A stretch of DNA of 64,000 nucleotides, taken from the NCBI RefSeq assembly GCF_001757995.1, contig NZ_LXLV01000070.1, positions 62,001-126,000 of the forward strand. Reading direction: 5' to 3'. The position numbers and the translations under genes are program-made. Below, piece by piece: positions 1-11,777 of this stretch (positions are counted from its first letter, which is position 1; every line of letters starts with the position of its first letter). The DNA comes from Bacillus mycoides. Its GTDB lineage: Bacteria > Bacillota > Bacilli > Bacillales > Bacillaceae_G. The notes under the pieces were generated by a model that was not told the origin of the DNA, searched no databases, and was given only the letters and a program-made list of their open reading frames with translations.

Positions 1-198
1 AACCGCACCTAAGATCATAAATGTTGCTGTTTTCCTTACAGCCCAGCATTCATGAATATTCGGACATTTCGCTTCTTCACAAACGGTATGAAGATTCTTA
101 GAACGCATCATTTTCTTTAAGCCTGTATAGTTTTCATTCGTGTTTAACTTAATTTTCAACCATTCGGGCTTGCGCTTATACTCTGTTTGTTTTGTCAT
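1..198 (-). CDS. lipA: Lipoyl synthase, N-terminal part (runs off the window)
   Basis: Radical-SAM enzyme that inserts two sulfurs into protein-bound octanoyl groups to make lipoyl cofactors. Only the first 66 residues are visible. They begin [13 protein letters not shown] and contain the auxiliary [4Fe-4S] cysteines C40, C45 and C51 in the CX4CX5C arrangement specific to lipoyl synthases. The radical-SAM CX3CX2C motif would lie beyond the edge. It is divergent from lytH, as yutB (lipA) and yunA are in B. subtilis. Identification rests on the N-terminal sequence and the neighbourhood. Confidence 0.93.
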
Positions 199-387
199 GG
201 TTATCAACTCCGCACAATATGAAATAGTTTACCGTGTTCGCTTCTTTCAATGTAACATATCTATTCTAACGTATGAAAGCGATTTGCTCAAATGAAGATT
301 CTAAGATTTTTTCCAATCGTTCCCTATAATGAAATACTCCGTATATCCCACACTAAAAAGAGTGATGTTGTGAAAGGAGTCTATTTC

Positions 388-1371
388 ATGCTTCGAAAAA
401 TTTCTCTTTTGCTTTCGATTTGCTTTCTTCTCCACCAAAACATCGCTTACGGTGAAGATAATCAGCAAAGCATATATGAAAAGCGTATGGCACTATATAA
501 AGAAACTGAGCAATCTTCAAGTATTCCGTGGTATTACTTAGCTGCAATGGATCAATACGAAAGAAACATACGGAGCGTAAGAAAGGATATTCCGAAAAAA
601 CCAGATGCCATCATTTCCCTTTATTTCAAACCTGAAATATGGGCTGGACCTGTTAATAGTAATGATACTCTCCCCCATACGATTTCTCTATTTGGCGGAA
701 TGGGTTTAGATGGTGACAAAGATGGATTTGCAAACGCAAATAACAATCGTGATCTTCTGCATACAGCAGCAACTATTTTAAAGAAACAAGGAACATCAGA
801 AGACCGTATTAACATTATGCTTTGGGAATATTATAGACGTGCAAAAACAGTTGAATTAATTACAGAATACGCCCGAATTTATAAACATTATGGACGCATT
901 AATTTAGAAGGAAATGCTTTCCCTCTCCCTATTCGCAGTGACCATAGCTATCGTAGTACTTTTGGTGCTGGTAGAAGTTTTGGCGGCAGGAGGATTCATG
1001 AAGGAACCGATATTTTTGCTGGATATGGCGTACCAGTACGATCAACTTGCTATGGCGTCATTGAAACAAAAGGATGGAATCGTCTTGGAGGATGGCGCAT
1101 TGGTATTCGTGACCTTCATAATAATTACCACTATTACGCTCATTTAGGCGGGTTCTCTAAGGAAATACAGCTCGGACAAATTGTCGAACCAGGAAAAGTA
1201 ATCGGATTTGTCGGTAGTACTGGTTATGGTCCTCCTGGCACAGCTGGAAAGTTCCCGCCTCACTTACATTTCGGCATGTATAAAGACAATGGCTATACAG
1301 AATGGGCTTTCGATCCATACATGCATTTAAGCCTTTGGGAACGAAAAGAACGAGCAAATACAAAACGATAA
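388..1371 (+). CDS. lytH: M23 family peptidase, LytH/YunA-type cell-wall endopeptidase
   Basis: 327-residue secreted zinc peptidase. Residues 1-22 form a signal peptide. A central region of unknown fold follows, and the LytM/M23 domain occupies about 180-315, with ligands H204 and D208 (HEGTD) and the HLHFG motif around 292-296. B. subtilis LytH is a sporulation-specific L-Ala-D-Glu endopeptidase that trims cortex peptidoglycan stem peptides; the same role is inferred from synteny with yunB. The ATG at 388 is chosen because a strong GAAAGGAGT site lies just upstream and the signal peptide starts there, although the frame is open back to 292. The stop codon sits in the first arm of the terminator. 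Confidence 0.9.
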   Translation: MLRKISLLLSICFLLHQNIAYGEDNQQSIYEKRMALYKETEQSSSIPWYYLAAMDQYERNIRSVRKDIPKKPDAIISLYFKPEIWAGPVNSNDTLPHTISLFGGMGLDGDKDGFANANNNRDLLHTAATILKKQGTSEDRINIMLWEYYRRAKTVELITEYARIYKHYGRINLEGNAFPLPIRSDHSYRSTFGAGRSFGGRRIHEGTDIFAGYGVPVRSTCYGVIETKGWNRLGGWRIGIRDLHNNYHYYAHLGGFSKEIQLGQIVEPGKVIGFVGSTGYGPPGTAGKFPPHLHFGMYKDNGYTEWAFDPYMHLSLWERKERANTKR

Positions 1372-1400
1372 CCGTAGCGAATTGCTACGGTTATTTTTTT
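1370..1400 (+). terminator. Intrinsic terminator of lytH
   Basis: Perfect 9-bp arms AACCGTAGC (1370-1378) and GCTACGGTT (1384-1392) with a short loop, followed by seven T. The stop codon of lytH overlaps the 5' arm. A bcr1-like element is inserted directly in the T tract. Confidence 0.9.
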
Positions 1401-1554
1401 ATCCCGCTATTTGCCGGGCAGTAAGACCCCTACCTCAAAATTCAGCGAAAGCAAAGAAGTTCGGTGGGGGCCTTACTGCCCGTAAAAGCCCGATTGGTGA
1501 AGGCTAATAATCAGTGGGGGACGAAGCCCCCCACTGATTAAAGTCTCACTTTAT
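1398..1554. repeat. bcr1-type repeat element, longer copy, with TTTAT flanks
   Basis: The 147-bp unit at 1403-1549 begins CCCGCTATTTGC and ends CCACTGATTAAAGT-type sequence. It contains GTGGGGG/CCCCCAC-like inverted segments and is flanked by TTTAT at 1398-1402 and 1550-1554. A second, 121-bp copy lies at 51239-51359. Size, termini and TTTAT target duplication match the bcr1 elements known from the B. cereus group; the name is from memory. It lies between the lytH terminator and the yunB stop codon. Confidence 0.8.
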
Positions 1555-1559
1555 ATTCA

Positions 1560-2291
1560 CTAACTATCCGTTTTCTTTTTATCTGGTACAACAACTCCGC
1601 CACTTCCGTAATAGGTAGGCACTTCACCTTGAACGATGCGCGTCGCAATCGGAATGTTTTGCTTCACCTTAATTTCTTTCGTGCGTAACGGAATCATAAC
1701 TTGTAACGTCACTTCCACTTCCATAATAATTTTGATCGCTGTATTATTAATTCCTTGTGGCTCAACTAACTGTTTAATATCCGTATTCACATGACCAATT
1801 GGCGTAAAATTAATCGGAATATCCGGCCCTATATTACCAAGAAGCGCATTATCGGTTATGCGTCCAAAAGGAACTGACATAGATACCCCATTCTCTTCAA
1901 AAATACCAAGTGCTTTCGTATCCCCTTTTTCTACTTGTTGTAAATATTTCTCTATGTATGCAGTAGTCGATGTTAATATTTCATTTACTTGTTTTGTATT
2001 TAAATCAATTGTAGATACTTTCCCGTTCCTATCCGTTTGTACTTTCATTAATGAATCTACATCAAACCCTTCATTAATTCGGTCTTTTACCGCTTTCGTC
2101 ATAACTGCTGTTGCCATTTTATGCGTCTCTGTTTCCCCATACTTAATTAACGTTGGCTGAATACTTTTATTTACAATCCATAAACCTTGAACTACCATTA
2201 CGATAAAAATGATAAACGAAATAAGCAGTATATACCGAAAGGAAATCGGTCCCCTTCGAAACCGCGAATTTTTCGAACGAAATATGCTCAT
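1560..2291 (-). CDS. yunB: Sporulation protein YunB
   Basis: 243 residues with a single membrane anchor near residues 20-42 after a basic N-terminus (FRRGP). The rest is predicted to lie outside the cytoplasm. B. subtilis YunB is a mother-cell-expressed sporulation protein of unknown biochemistry needed for full spore germination. Recognition is by overall sequence and by the lytH-yunB-yunC order. A strong AAGGAGGG site precedes the ATG. A bcr1 repeat abuts the 3' end. Confidence 0.85.
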   Translation of the reverse strand: MSIFRSKNSRFRRGPISFRYILLISFIIFIVMVVQGLWIVNKSIQPTLIKYGETETHKMATAVMTKAVKDRINEGFDVDSLMKVQTDRNGKVSTIDLNTKQVNEILTSTTAYIEKYLQQVEKGDTKALGIFEENGVSMSVPFGRITDNALLGNIGPDIPINFTPIGHVNTDIKQLVEPQGINNTAIKIIMEVEVTLQVMIPLRTKEIKVKQNIPIATRIVQGEVPTYYGSGGVVVPDKKKTDS

Positions 2292-2346
2292 AAGAAAACC
2301 CTCCTTCTTATATTATTTCTATGCAAGAAAGAGGGACGATATATGC

Positions 2347-2649
2347 TTATCTCATTTTTAATAGTGCATCTTTTCCGATTGTGCCTACCGGAATACCTAA
2401 AGCTTCGGCTTCAATCGTTACTGATTCCAGCGGTGCTTCAAGAAGTTGTTCAATCGTTCTTACACCAACCGCACGGCCAGCAATAATTCCTCGATCACCT
2501 AACTTCTCATTTAGAAGACCTACATCTAAAGCACCGCACATAATATATCCTTTATCGCTCATTACAGCTAGCAAATTTGTCTTCGGAAGTTTTACGCTAA
2601 CAGCAATGAACGTATAGTTATCAATTATAATTGGCTCTATATTAACCAT
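2347..2649 (-). CDS. yunC: YunC family protein (DUF1805)
   Basis: 100-residue protein recognised as YunC/DUF1805, a small conserved family without an assigned reaction. It has several glycine-rich turns (GALDVGLL, GRAVGVRT) and no signal peptide or membrane segment. It lies between yunB and yunD on the same strand, as in B. subtilis. The start is supported by a GAGAGGAG site. Function is unknown. Confidence 0.8.
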   Translation of the reverse strand: MVNIEPIIIDNYTFIAVSVKLPKTNLLAVMSDKGYIMCGALDVGLLNEKLGDRGIIAGRAVGVRTIEQLLEAPLESVTIEAEALGIPVGTIGKDALLKMR

Positions 2650-2714
2650 AGTTCACACTCCTCTCTTTCTTATCTTTATGACAAGAGAAAAATGAGTGTT
2701 ACAAGTTAACTAGC

Positions 2715-4130
2715 CTATAGTTTGACTGAAGATGTATAAGTTATCAACATGTCTGTTAACACATCTCTAAGCAATTCCGGCATATAATATTGTTTGTCAG
2801 AAAGTGTGGATAGCTCTGGGTATAAGTATCCGAATGTAAACATATCAATCGTTCCTACCGTATATATACGGTCTAATTCCAGCGATTCGCCGTTAATCAA
2901 TACATCTTCTAGTAAAATTTTATTCCCTGGAATCGTATCTGGAATCACTTCCAAACCATCGTAAATCATTTTCCCCATTACTTTTCCACGAAATCCGAAT
3001 CCTTTCACCTCAAGATTCTCCATATTCGGGCGGCGCGCTTTCAAAATAACTTCTCTTAACGTTTTCCCTGGTACTTTTAATAGACATGGATTAATTGGAT
3101 GTGGACAAATTCGATGAATGTCTCCGCGCGTCACAACACCTTCATTTAATCCATCAAGAAGTACACCAGCGTTCACCATCCCAACATCCGCATTACACCA
3201 CTCTTTAAGTGCACTTGCCAACATATGAGAAAACGTCGTCTCCTTAAACCAATCAACCGGTAATGATTCTTTTAAATGAACGACAGGCTCAGCCATTATA
3301 TGTTTACTTTCTTCCTTTAGCATTTCAATTGTGGATAACGGCTCGCTATAAGCACCTAACCGTTCTGTCTTAATCGCTCTACCGTCTTTTTTCAACAGTC
3401 TCTTCGTCTCTTTATCCACAGTAAGCTGAACGTGACCGACGTAATGTCCCCACTTTTCACAACAGCAAAGCAAAGTATCGTTTACAAGAACACCGCGCTC
3501 AAATAAATGATGCGTATGTGCCCCTAAAATAACATCTATATCATAATGCTCCGCCATATACTCATCCATACTTTTTCCAAGATGAGAAAGCACAACCGTA
3601 ATGTGAGCTGTATCCTTAACTTCTTCTAAAATAGACTCTAAATGGATGATTGGATCTTCAATATGCCAGTCTAACATATGATAAAACTCTGGATAAGCTA
3701 CCGTTAATCCAATAAAGGCAATCGTAATCCCATCTGTCGTTGTATGTAATTTATAAGGCTGCGCCCACGCCGGACGTACACCTTCTTTTTCAAATAAATT
3801 CGCTACGAGCACCTCAAACCCAGCATCATCATATAGACGATTCAAATGCTCTTTCGCTAACGTAATTCCTTCATTATTTCCGATCGTTACATAATCATAT
3901 AACGCCTCATTTAAAAGCTTCGTATTCCCAAGTCCATTTGTCGCTTCCGAAATACTATGAAAACGATCCACATGATCGCCAATATCCACAGTTAAAACAG
4001 TCTCTCCCGCTTCCTGTCTTCGCTTTTTCTCCCCTAGTACAAACCGAGAAATTTGCGGCCAATTTTCAAAATGACTATGTATATCGTTTGTATGATAAAG
4101 GTGGATGATCGTTTCTTTATTTATATTCAG
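2715..4130 (-). CDS. yunD: Metallophosphatase/5'-nucleotidase family protein YunD, apparent CTG start
   Basis: Predicted 471-residue cytoplasmic calcineurin-like phosphoesterase with a C-terminal 5'-nucleotidase domain. The nearest conventional start (GTG, complement of 3987-3989) would remove the first metal-binding motif. Upstream the frame stays open and encodes HLYHTNDIHSHFENW, whose DxH motif is required for metal binding; GDHVDR, HLG and GAHTHH follow. No ATG, GTG or TTG precedes that motif. A CTG at 4128-4130 lies eight bases after GAGGAGG and is the best start. C-terminal residues (roughly 250-471) match the substrate-binding domain. The exact substrate is unknown. Confidence 0.82.
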   Translation of the reverse strand: MNINKETIIHLYHTNDIHSHFENWPQISRFVLGEKKRRQEAGETVLTVDIGDHVDRFHSISEATNGLGNTKLLNEALYDYVTIGNNEGITLAKEHLNRLYDDAGFEVLVANLFEKEGVRPAWAQPYKLHTTTDGITIAFIGLTVAYPEFYHMLDWHIEDPIIHLESILEEVKDTAHITVVLSHLGKSMDEYMAEHYDIDVILGAHTHHLFERGVLVNDTLLCCCEKWGHYVGHVQLTVDKETKRLLKKDGRAIKTERLGAYSEPLSTIEMLKEESKHIMAEPVVHLKESLPVDWFKETTFSHMLASALKEWCNADVGMVNAGVLLDGLNEGVVTRGDIHRICPHPINPCLLKVPGKTLREVILKARRPNMENLEVKGFGFRGKVMGKMIYDGLEVIPDTIPGNKILLEDVLINGESLELDRIYTVGTIDMFTFGYLYPELSTLSDKQYYMPELLRDVLTDMLITYTSSVKL

Positions 4131-4440
4131 AGAAAAAACCTCCTCTCAGTTCCTTACTGCCATTTACGCTACACGTACGCAATAATCCTGTAAATACTTT
4201 TCGTCTTTTCTTGCTATTTTACATTGTACTCGCATTATAAGAAAAAGCCAAAGATTGCCCTTTTAATATGAAAAACTCTATATTACTTTTTTTAATCTGT
4301 TGATTCGTTTGGGGGGTATTTTCTGTGGAAATGATTCTGGCTGGTGAAGCGGGTTCTTTGCTGGATTTGTCAGTATCTTTGCCCCACTTACCTACTTTTT
4401 GTATAGGTGCGGGGTATACAGCCCTCTCTGCTATGTCGTA

Positions 4441-4550
4441 ATTTGTTGATAAGTCGATATTCCTTGTCGAAACGTCGATATATTGGAATAATCGCTGATA
4501 TATTCCAAGTTGTGGTCGATATATTTGAAAAATCGCTGATATATTTTACC
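4441..4550. repeat. Dispersed ATATATCGAC/ATATATCAGCGATT repeat, copy A
   Basis: On the minus strand this segment alternates ATATATCAGCGATT and ATATATCGAC blocks, then reads TTCGACAAGGAATATCGACTT. Related sequence occurs at 39180-39226 (the last block, 21 identical bases) and 43330-43440 (the alternating blocks). It is intergenic, AT-rich and non-coding by appearance. I cannot tie it to a named bcr family. Confidence 0.65.
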
Positions 4551-4599
4551 TAATACCCACCTGGGTATCCCTTCCCGACCAGACCAGCTTACCCAACAC

Positions 4600-4629
4600 A
4601 AAAAAGCGCCCTGCACAGCAGGGCGCTTT
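4600..4629 (-). terminator. Terminator of the suf operon
   Basis: Arms GCGCCCTGC (4606-4614) and GCAGGGCGC (4618-4626), loop of three, followed on the minus strand by six T. It lies just after the sufB stop codon. Confidence 0.92.
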
Positions 4630-4642
4630 CTTCATACATATA

Positions 4643-6040
4643 TTAACCAATAGAACCTTCCATCTCAAACTTGATTAGGCGGTTCATTTCAACTGCGTAT
4701 TCCATTGGAAGTTCGCGAGTGAATGGCTCGATGAAGCCCATTACGATCATTTCTGTAGCTTCTTGCTCAGAAATACCGCGGCTCATTAGGTAGAATAATT
4801 GTTCTTCTGATACTTTCGATACTTTCGCTTCGTGCTCAAGTGAAACGTAATCGTTTTTGATTTCGTTATAAGGAATTGTATCAGATGTAGATTGGTTATC
4901 CATGATTAACGTGTCACACTCGATGTTAGAGCGAGAGTTTTTCGCTTTTGGTCCGAATTGTACGATACCACGGTAAGTTACTTTACCACCATGCTTCGCA
5001 ATCGATTTAGAAACGATTGTTGAAGATGTGTTTGGTGCTAAGTGAATCATTTTCGCACCAGCATCTTGGTGTTGGCCTTTACCAGCAATCGCGATAGATA
5101 ATGTTAAACCACGAGCACCTTCGCCTTTTAAGATAACTGCTGGGTATTTCATCGTTAATTTAGATCCGATGTTACCGTCAATCCATTCCATCGTTGCGTT
5201 TTCTTCACAAACCGCTCGTTTTGTAACTAGGTTGTATACGTTGTTCGCCCAGTTTTGGATTGTTGTATAACGGCAATATGCATCTTTCTTAATGATGATT
5301 TCTACTACCGCACTATGCAGTGAGTTAGTCGTGTAAACAGGTGCAGTACAACCTTCTACGTAGTGTACATGTGCGCCTTCGTCTACGATGATAAGCGTAC
5401 GCTCGAATTGTCCCATATTTTCAGAGTTAATACGGAAATACGCTTGAAGTGGTGTATCAACTTTAATACCTTTTGGAACGTAGATGAATGATCCACCAGA
5501 CCAAACTGCAGAGTTTAATGCAGAGAATTTGTTGTCTGTTGGTGGGATTATTTTTCCGAAATGCTCGCGGAAAATATCTTCGTTCTCTTTTAATGCGCTA
5601 TCTGTATCTTTGAAGACGATTCCTAGAGCTTCTAGGTCTTCTTTCATGTTGTGGTATACAACTTCAGATTCGTACTGTGCAGATACACCAGCTAAATACT
5701 TTTGCTCAGCTTCAGGAATACCTAATTTATCAAATGTCGCTTTAATTTCCTCAGGTACTTCATCCCAAGACTTCTCAGATTTCTCAGATGGTTTTACGTA
5801 GTACGTAATTTCATCGAAATCTAAGTCGTTTAAGTCGCCGCCCCATTGTGGCATTGGCATTTCATAGAACTTATCCAGTGATTTTAAACGGAAGTCTAAC
5901 ATCCACTGTGGTTCTTCTTTCATACGTGAAATCTCTTCAACGATTTCTTTTGTTAAACCGCGTCCAGCACGGAAAATCGAAACGTCTTTATCCTTGAAAC
6001 CATATTTATAATCGCCGATATCTGGCAGTTGCTTCGCCAT
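4643..6040 (-). CDS. sufB: Fe-S cluster assembly scaffold SufB
   Basis: 465-residue SufB, the scaffold subunit of the SufBC2D complex on which Fe-S clusters are built. Family hallmarks include the N-terminal [11 protein letters not shown] and [15 protein letters not shown] segments and the beta-helix core with [15 protein letters not shown]. The C-terminal [30 protein letters not shown] motif is also present. It is the last gene of sufC-sufD-sufS-sufU-sufB, 48 bp after sufU. Length is standard for Bacillus SufB. Confidence 0.97.
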   Translation of the reverse strand: MAKQLPDIGDYKYGFKDKDVSIFRAGRGLTKEIVEEISRMKEEPQWMLDFRLKSLDKFYEMPMPQWGGDLNDLDFDEITYYVKPSEKSEKSWDEVPEEIKATFDKLGIPEAEQKYLAGVSAQYESEVVYHNMKEDLEALGIVFKDTDSALKENEDIFREHFGKIIPPTDNKFSALNSAVWSGGSFIYVPKGIKVDTPLQAYFRINSENMGQFERTLIIVDEGAHVHYVEGCTAPVYTTNSLHSAVVEIIIKKDAYCRYTTIQNWANNVYNLVTKRAVCEENATMEWIDGNIGSKLTMKYPAVILKGEGARGLTLSIAIAGKGQHQDAGAKMIHLAPNTSSTIVSKSIAKHGGKVTYRGIVQFGPKAKNSRSNIECDTLIMDNQSTSDTIPYNEIKNDYVSLEHEAKVSKVSEEQLFYLMSRGISEQEATEMIVMGFIEPFTRELPMEYAVEMNRLIKFEMEGSIG

Positions 6041-6088
6041 GTTGGTGTGTCCCTCCTTATATAACCTCGTTTTTAGGAACCTTTAACA

Positions 6089-9022
<2,934 letters not shown>

Positions 9023-9037
9023 GTTTATGCTCCTCTC

Positions 9038-9823
9038 TTACGCTTCTTGCTCTGCTGTTTCGTCTTCAATACCTAATTCTTTTTTAATCCAGTCGTAACC
9101 TTCAGCTTCTAGACGTTGTGCAAGCTCAGGGCCACCAGATTTAACGATACGACCGTTCATCATAACGTGAACGAAGTCTGGAGTGATGTAGTTTAATAAA
9201 CGTTGGTAATGCGTAATCATTAGGCAACCGAACTCTTCGCCGCGCATTTGGTTAATACCTTTAGATACAACTTTTAATGCATCGATATCAAGACCTGAGT
9301 CGATTTCGTCTAAGATTGCAATTTTTGGCTCGATCATCATTAATTGAAGAATCTCGTTACGTTTTTTCTCACCGCCAGAGAAACCTTCGTTTAAGTAACG
9401 TTGTGCCATTTCTGGATCCATTTCTAGGAATTCCATGTTTTTATCTAATGTACGGATAAATTTCATAAGAGAAATTTCTTCGCCTTCTTCACGACGTGCA
9501 TTAATTGCAGAACGTAAGAAGTCAGCGTTTGTTACTCCGCTAATTTCACTTGGATATTGCATTGCTAGGAATAGACCTGCTTGTGCGCGCTCGTCTACTT
9601 CCATTTCTAATACATCTTCACCGTCGATGATGATGCTACCTTCTGTTACTTCATACTTTGGGTGACCCATAATTGCAGAAGATAAAGTTGATTTACCTGT
9701 TCCGTTAGGTCCCATAATTGCGTGGATTTCTCCACCTTTTACTTCAAGGTTTACACCCTTTAAAATTTCTTTGCCATCAATTGATACATGTAAGTCTTTA
9801 ACCGTTAATGTAGAACCAGCCAT
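9038..9823 (-). CDS. sufC: Fe-S cluster assembly ATPase SufC
   Basis: 261-residue ABC-type ATPase that drives conformational change in SufB and SufD. Walker A is GPNGTGKST near residue 40, the ABC signature is FSGGEKKRNEI, and Walker B is IAILDEIDSGLD. There is no membrane part. It is the first gene of the operon, with GGAGGTATTGAG upstream and a sigma-A-like promoter about 80 bp before the start. Confidence 0.97.
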   Translation of the reverse strand: MAGSTLTVKDLHVSIDGKEILKGVNLEVKGGEIHAIMGPNGTGKSTLSSAIMGHPKYEVTEGSIIIDGEDVLEMEVDERAQAGLFLAMQYPSEISGVTNADFLRSAINARREEGEEISLMKFIRTLDKNMEFLEMDPEMAQRYLNEGFSGGEKKRNEILQLMMIEPKIAILDEIDSGLDIDALKVVSKGINQMRGEEFGCLMITHYQRLLNYITPDFVHVMMNGRIVKSGGPELAQRLEAEGYDWIKKELGIEDETAEQEA

Positions 9824-9901
9824 CTCAATACCTCCATTAATCCTATATATACATTTTAAAAATTACTAAAACGTTCATATTCTCATTTTATTCTCATTCT
9901 A

Positions 9902-9930
9902 ATCTTATATCAAATAAAATGATATCGCAA
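9902..9930 (-). promoter_or_regulatory. Candidate sigma-A promoter of the suf operon
   Basis: Minus strand -35 TTGCGA (9925-9930), 17-bp spacer, -10 TAAGAT (9902-9907), about 78 bp upstream of the sufC start. It is the best match in the 237-bp gap; no regulator site was recognised. Confidence 0.5.
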
Positions 9931-10023
9931 ACGCTGAAAAAATGTAACAATTTTTTCACAAATGTATATAAGTATTTCCCTTGCATCCTTATATGATACA
10001 CCTTTCTTCTTATTTATATAAAG

Positions 10024-10053
10024 CAAAAAGGACTAGGAATTTCCCAGTCCTTT
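10024..10053 (-). terminator. Terminator of the metNPQ operon
   Basis: AAAGGACT and AGTCCTTT arms, with an inner GG/CC pair around an AATTT loop and a T run on the minus strand. It lies immediately after the distal metQ. Confidence 0.88.
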
Positions 10054-10060
10054 CCTGCAC

Positions 10061-10867
10061 TTATTCATTTACCGGAAGTACAGCACCTTTATATTCTTTA
10101 TTAATGAAATCTTGAATTTCTTTCGAATGTAGCACTTCTACTAGCTCTTTAATTTCTTTTTTCTTCTCGTCACCTTTACGAACTGCGATAATATTTGCGT
10201 AAGGAGAGTCTGATCCTTCAATTGCAATTGCATCCTTTGTTGGATTTAATTTCGCATCAATTGCGTAGTTTGAATTAATAAATAAAGCATCACCTTCATT
10301 GTTTTCGTACAGCTTCGGTGAAAGCCCAGGTTCTACATCTGTTTTAAACTTTAAATTTTTCGGGTTTTCTACAACATCTTTTACTGTCGCTTTAACAACA
10401 TCTACACCGTCTTTTAATTTAATAACGCCGCCTTTTTGTAACAACGCTAACATACGACCACGCTCAGCTACGTTATTACTCATAATAACCGTTCCTCCAT
10501 CTGGAAGCTCTTTTAAGCTTTTATATTTCTTAGAATAAATGCCCATTGGCTCTAAATGAATTTTTCCTGCGTTTACAATTTTATATCCTTTTTCTTGAAT
10601 TTCTTTATCTAAATACGGAATGTGTTGGAAGTAGTTCGCATCAATTTCTTTATCCGCTAACGCTTTATTTGGTAACACATAGTCCTGGAATTTTTTAATC
10701 TCTAATTTAATACCTTTTTTCTCTAATATCGGTTGTGCTTTCTCTAAAATAACAGCGTGCGGCACGTTAGAAGCTCCCACGACAAGCTTATTCTCCTCTT
10801 TCCCCCCGCAGGCAGCTAATGTAAATACAGACAGTGCTGTAACAACTGACAGTATAATCTTTTTCAT
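10061..10867 (-). CDS. metQ: Methionine ABC transporter substrate-binding lipoprotein, distal paralogue
   Basis: 268-residue NlpA/MetQ family lipoprotein. The signal peptide ends in TLAAC with lipobox cysteine C20, and the rest is the two-lobed periplasmic-type binding fold. It binds D- or L-methionine, or a related compound, for MetN-MetP. It is closely similar along its whole length to the adjacent 10942-11754 gene, so it is a tandem duplicate. A weak hairpin with a T run separates the two copies and may reduce expression of this one. A change of ligand preference is possible but not visible. Confidence 0.92.
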   Translation of the reverse strand: MKKIILSVVTALSVFTLAACGGKEENKLVVGASNVPHAVILEKAQPILEKKGIKLEIKKFQDYVLPNKALADKEIDANYFQHIPYLDKEIQEKGYKIVNAGKIHLEPMGIYSKKYKSLKELPDGGTVIMSNNVAERGRMLALLQKGGVIKLKDGVDVVKATVKDVVENPKNLKFKTDVEPGLSPKLYENNEGDALFINSNYAIDAKLNPTKDAIAIEGSDSPYANIIAVRKGDEKKKEIKELVEVLHSKEIQDFINKEYKGAVLPVNE

Positions 10868-10941
10868 ATGATGTCCCCTTCTCCCCTATAGTTATGTAGT
10901 TAGAAAAAAGAACCGGCATACACCAGCCCTTCTTCAAACGA

Positions 10942-11754
10942 TTATTCTTTTACAGGAACAACTGCCCCTTTATATTCTTTATTAATAAAATCTTCAATTT
11001 CTTTAGAATGTAGCACTTCTACAAGAGCTTTAATCTCTTTTTTATCTTTATCGCCTTTACGAACTGCTACTACGTTTGCGTATGGAGAATCATCGCCTTC
11101 AATTGCAATTGCATCTTTTTCTGGGTTTAATTTCGCATCAATCGCATAGTTAGAGTTAATTAGAACAGCGTCGCCTTCTTTATTGTTATACACTTGTGGT
11201 AATAAACCAGGCTCAATATCCGTTTTGAATTTTAAGTTTTTCGGATTATCTGCAATATCTTTTGGAGTTGCTTTAACTGGCTCTACTCCGTCTTTAATTT
11301 TTAAAATGCCTTCTTTTTGTAAAATTGCTAAACCACGTCCATGATCAGCAACAGAATTACTCATAATAATTGTCGCCCCGTCTGGAAGTTCTTTTAAGCT
11401 CTTATATTTTTGAGAGTACACGCCAATTGGTTCTAAATGAATTTTCCCCGCTATTTCAAAATCATATTTTTTATCTTTAATTTCTTTTTCTAAATACGGA
11501 ATGTGCTGGAAGTAGTTTGCATCTAAATCCTTATCCGCCAACGATTTATTCGGTAATACGTAGTCTTGGAATTTTTTAATTTCTAATTCAATCCCTTTTT
11601 TCTCAAGTAACGGTTTTGCCTTTTCTAAAATAACAGCGTGCGGTACGTTAGAAGCCCCAACAACTAGTTTCTTTTCATCTTTATCTTTCGCGCCACAAGC
11701 AGCTAACCCAAAAATTGAAGTTGAAATAAGTGCTGTAAGTAATAATTTTTTCAT
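10942..11754 (-). CDS. metQ: Methionine ABC transporter substrate-binding lipoprotein, proximal paralogue
   Basis: 270-residue MetQ lipoprotein with signal MKKLLLTALI and lipobox GLAAC (C20). The ATG at 11754 is chosen over an upstream in-frame start because GGGAGGG lies eight bases before it and the signal peptide begins there. It is 23 bp downstream of metP, so it is the primary binding protein of the transporter. The KGKIxLEPxGxYS and FKTD(V/I)EPGL segments are shared with the neighbouring duplicate. Confidence 0.95.
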   Translation of the reverse strand: MKKLLLTALISTSIFGLAACGAKDKDEKKLVVGASNVPHAVILEKAKPLLEKKGIELEIKKFQDYVLPNKSLADKDLDANYFQHIPYLEKEIKDKKYDFEIAGKIHLEPIGVYSQKYKSLKELPDGATIIMSNSVADHGRGLAILQKEGILKIKDGVEPVKATPKDIADNPKNLKFKTDIEPGLLPQVYNNKEGDAVLINSNYAIDAKLNPEKDAIAIEGDDSPYANVVAVRKGDKDKKEIKALVEVLHSKEIEDFINKEYKGAVVPVKE

Positions 11755-11777
11755 TTGAAATACCCTCCCGTTTTTCA

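Larger units (their letters stand above)
4131..4642. other. 512-bp intergenic region between yunD and the suf operon
   Basis: Holds the yunD ribosome binding site, a short hairpin ACCTA...TAGGT near 4388-4406, a dispersed repeat (4441-4550) and the suf terminator (4600-4629). A G-rich stretch near 4311-4316 and the 4316-4440 segment show no coding potential that I can support. Confidence 0.6.

Noticed and set aside
260-290. cre-like sequence TGAAAGCGATTTGC before lytH
   Set aside because: Partial match to the CcpA consensus and no promoter nearby; lytH is expected to be a sporulation gene.
621-815. Minus-strand ORF within lytH
   Set aside because: Shadow of the lytH coding sequence with no ribosome site.
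4431-4616. ORF of 61 codons over the dispersed repeat
   Set aside because: It is built from the repeat blocks and the suf terminator. No ribosome site, and the same frame is broken in the other copies.
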